A DNA stretch of 14,189 nucleotides, taken from NCBI GenBank assembly GCA_902492275.1, contig CABUKW010000073.1, positions 1-14,189 on the forward strand, given 5' to 3'. The notes under the pieces were generated by a model. That model searched no databases. It had not been told where the DNA came from and saw only the letters and a list, made by a program, of their open reading frames with translations. Below are positions 12,964 to 14,189 of this stretch, one piece after another. How positions within the stretch are numbered: position 1 is the first letter of the stretch; each line of letters opens with the position of its first letter. A program made the position numbers and the translations under genes. Origin of the DNA: an uncultured Peptococcaceae bacterium (GTDB lineage Bacteria > Bacillota > Peptococcia > Peptococcales > Peptococcaceae).

Positions 12964-14189
12964 TTACCTCTGTTTTTCTCTCAGCGCTGTTTTGATTTTT
13001 TCTGTAACAGAACGGACATCTAACCCTGCCAATTCTTTCAGAAAATCTGTTTTTCCATGGGGCACAAACGCATCCCCAATACCAATCCGCAACACTTGAC
13101 TGACATTGATACCCTGCTCATTCAACAATTCCAGCACCGCAGAACCAAAACCGCCAGCCAAAGCGTGTTCCTCCATGGTCACGAGCAAATCACTGGCAGC
13201 AACGCAGGATAAAATAGTTTCTGCATCTAAAGGCTTCACAAAACGAGCATTGATAACAGTCGCTTTCACAGATAGTTCCTGTTCTAATAATTCTGCCACC
13301 TGCCGCGCCACCTGCACCATACTGCCATAGGCTAATAAGGTGACGCCGCTGCCCTGTTGCAAAACTTCAGCTTTGCCCAAAGGCAAAAGCTGCACTGCTT
13401 CTTCTATCGGCACGCCTAAGCCAGCACCGCGGGGATAGCGGATGGCCGCCGGACAGTTATATTGCAGTGCTGAATACAGCATATGCCGCAGCTCATTTTC
13501 ATCCTTAGGCGCCATACAAACCATGTCAGGGATATGGCGCAGGTAAGAAATATCATAAACGCCATGATGGGTTGGTCCATCATCACCGACAATACCTGCT
13601 CTGTCCAGACAAAACACCACTGGCGCTTTTTGCAGCGCCACATCGTGTAAAATCTGGTCGTAGGCTCTCTGCAAAAAAGTAGAATAAATAGCCACCACCG
13701 GTTTCAAGCCATCCAGCGCCATAGCCGCCGCCATGGTCACCGCATGCTGCTCGGCAATACCTACGTCTACCGTACGTTCTGGAAACTGCTCCTGAAATAG
13801 GTTGATGCCGGTGCCTTTGCCCATAGCGGCCGTAATACCCACAATGCGCCCGTCTTCCTTCCCTAATGCCGTCAAAGTTTTTCCAAACACAGAAGTATAA
13901 GTGGGAACTATTGACTTTTGTTTTACCTGACCGGTAGCAATATCAAAAGCACCGACGCCATGAAACAAATCTGGATTTTTCTCTGCTGGTCCATAGCCCT
14001 TCCCTTTTTGCGTCACGACATGAACCAGCACAGGACAGTTCATATTTTTTACATTATCTAACACGGTCAATAAAGCCGACAAGTCATGCCCATTGACTGG
14101 GCCATAATATTTAAATCCAAATTCCTCAAACAAAACGCCAGGTACCAGCATATATTTCAGCGAATCCTTTAATTTATCTGCCGCCTGAA
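12964..14189 (-). CDS. dxs: 1-deoxy-D-xylulose-5-phosphate synthase, C-terminal two thirds (cut by window edge)
   Basis: Thiamine-diphosphate enzyme joining pyruvate and glyceraldehyde 3-phosphate, first step of the MEP isoprenoid pathway and a source of thiamine and pyridoxal precursors. About 407 residues are visible; full-length Dxs is about 620-640. The frame stays open to the right edge (KLKDSLKY precedes MLVPGVLFEE), so the ATG at 14151 is internal and not the start. Landmarks are GPVNGHDLSAL, KGKGYGPAE, GITAAMGKGTG, the catalytic glutamate in VDVGIAEQHAVTMAAAMA, DRAGIVGDDGPTHHGVYD, and the C-terminal transketolase domain with NARFVKPLD and EEHALAGGFGSAV. Probably first or early in the operon that continues through tlyA to recN; the N-terminal TPP domain and any promoter lie outside. 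Confidence 0.97.
   Translation of the reverse strand, partial: QAADKLKDSLKYMLVPGVLFEEFGFKYYGPVNGHDLSALLTVLDNVKNMNCPVLVHVVTQKGKGYGPAEKNPDLFHGVGAFDIATGQVKQKSIVPTYTSVFGKTLTALGKEDGRIVGITAAMGKGTGINLFQEQFPERTVDVGIAEQHAVTMAAAMALDGLKPVVAIYSTFLQRAYDQILHDVALQKAPVVFCLDRAGIVGDDGPTHHGVYDISYLRHIPDMVCMAPKDENELRHMLYSALQYNCPAAIRYPRGAGLGVPIEEAVQLLPLGKAEVLQQGSGVTLLAYGSMVQVARQVAELLEQELSVKATVINARFVKPLDAETILSCVAASDLLVTMEEHALAGGFGSAVLELLNEQGINVSQVLRIGIGDAFVPHGKTDFLKELAGLDVRSVTEKIKTALREKQR

Noticed and set aside
1..14189. CRISPR array, IS element, prophage, tRNA or rRNA
   Set aside because: No regularly spaced repeats, transposase, terminal inverted repeats, cloverleaf or rRNA sequence seen anywhere in the window.

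Overview
This is ordinary bacterial chromosome of a low-to-moderate-GC Firmicute (Bacillota). The evidence is Gram-positive-type Shine-Dalgarno sites (AGGAGG and close variants), consensus sigma-A promoters, a perfect CIRCE operator, a PyrR-type pyrimidine attenuator, and the Firmicute gene order dxs-tlyA-nadK-argR-recN. In sporulating relatives recN is usually followed by spoIVB and spo0A. Here it meets a convergent folate gene and groESL instead, which fits a non-sporulating lineage such as some Negativicutes. That placement is inference, not proof.

Layout. (1) 1-525, minus: 5' part of carA. Its leader (565-849) has two sigma-A promoters, a PyrR-binding hairpin and an intrinsic terminator. 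(2) 1107-4902: an accessory module. A signal-less ASST-like beta-propeller arylsulfotransferase and an SLC13/DASS anion transporter are transcribed leftwards. A CprK-like Crp/Fnr regulator is divergent. A dehalobox-like palindrome is centred at -41.5 from the predicted start of the transporter promoter. (3) 5007-5291, minus: a small helical orphan protein after a long non-coding stretch. (4) 5677-7720, minus: groES-groEL under CIRCE/HrcA control. (5) 7877-8449, plus: 5-formyltetrahydrofolate cyclo-ligase. (6) 8562-14189, minus: a tight operon dxs-tlyA-(membrane-anchored PD-(D/E)XK protein)-nadK-argR-recN with gaps of 0-19 nt, in which dxs runs off the right edge.

How the genes work together. 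Most are housekeeping: pyrimidine/arginine precursor supply (carA), protein folding (groESL), folate recycling, isoprenoid supply (dxs), rRNA modification (tlyA), NADP supply (nadK), arginine control (argR) and DNA repair (recN). The most distinctive part is 1107-4902. I read it as a self-contained uptake and sulfate-transfer unit for a sulfated, probably aromatic, compound, switched on by a ligand-sensing Crp/Fnr protein. The transporter has lost the canonical SNT substrate motifs and the enzyme lacks an export signal, so the chemistry would be intracellular. A second gene of interest is the double-membrane-span nuclease-like protein embedded in the dxs-recN operon.
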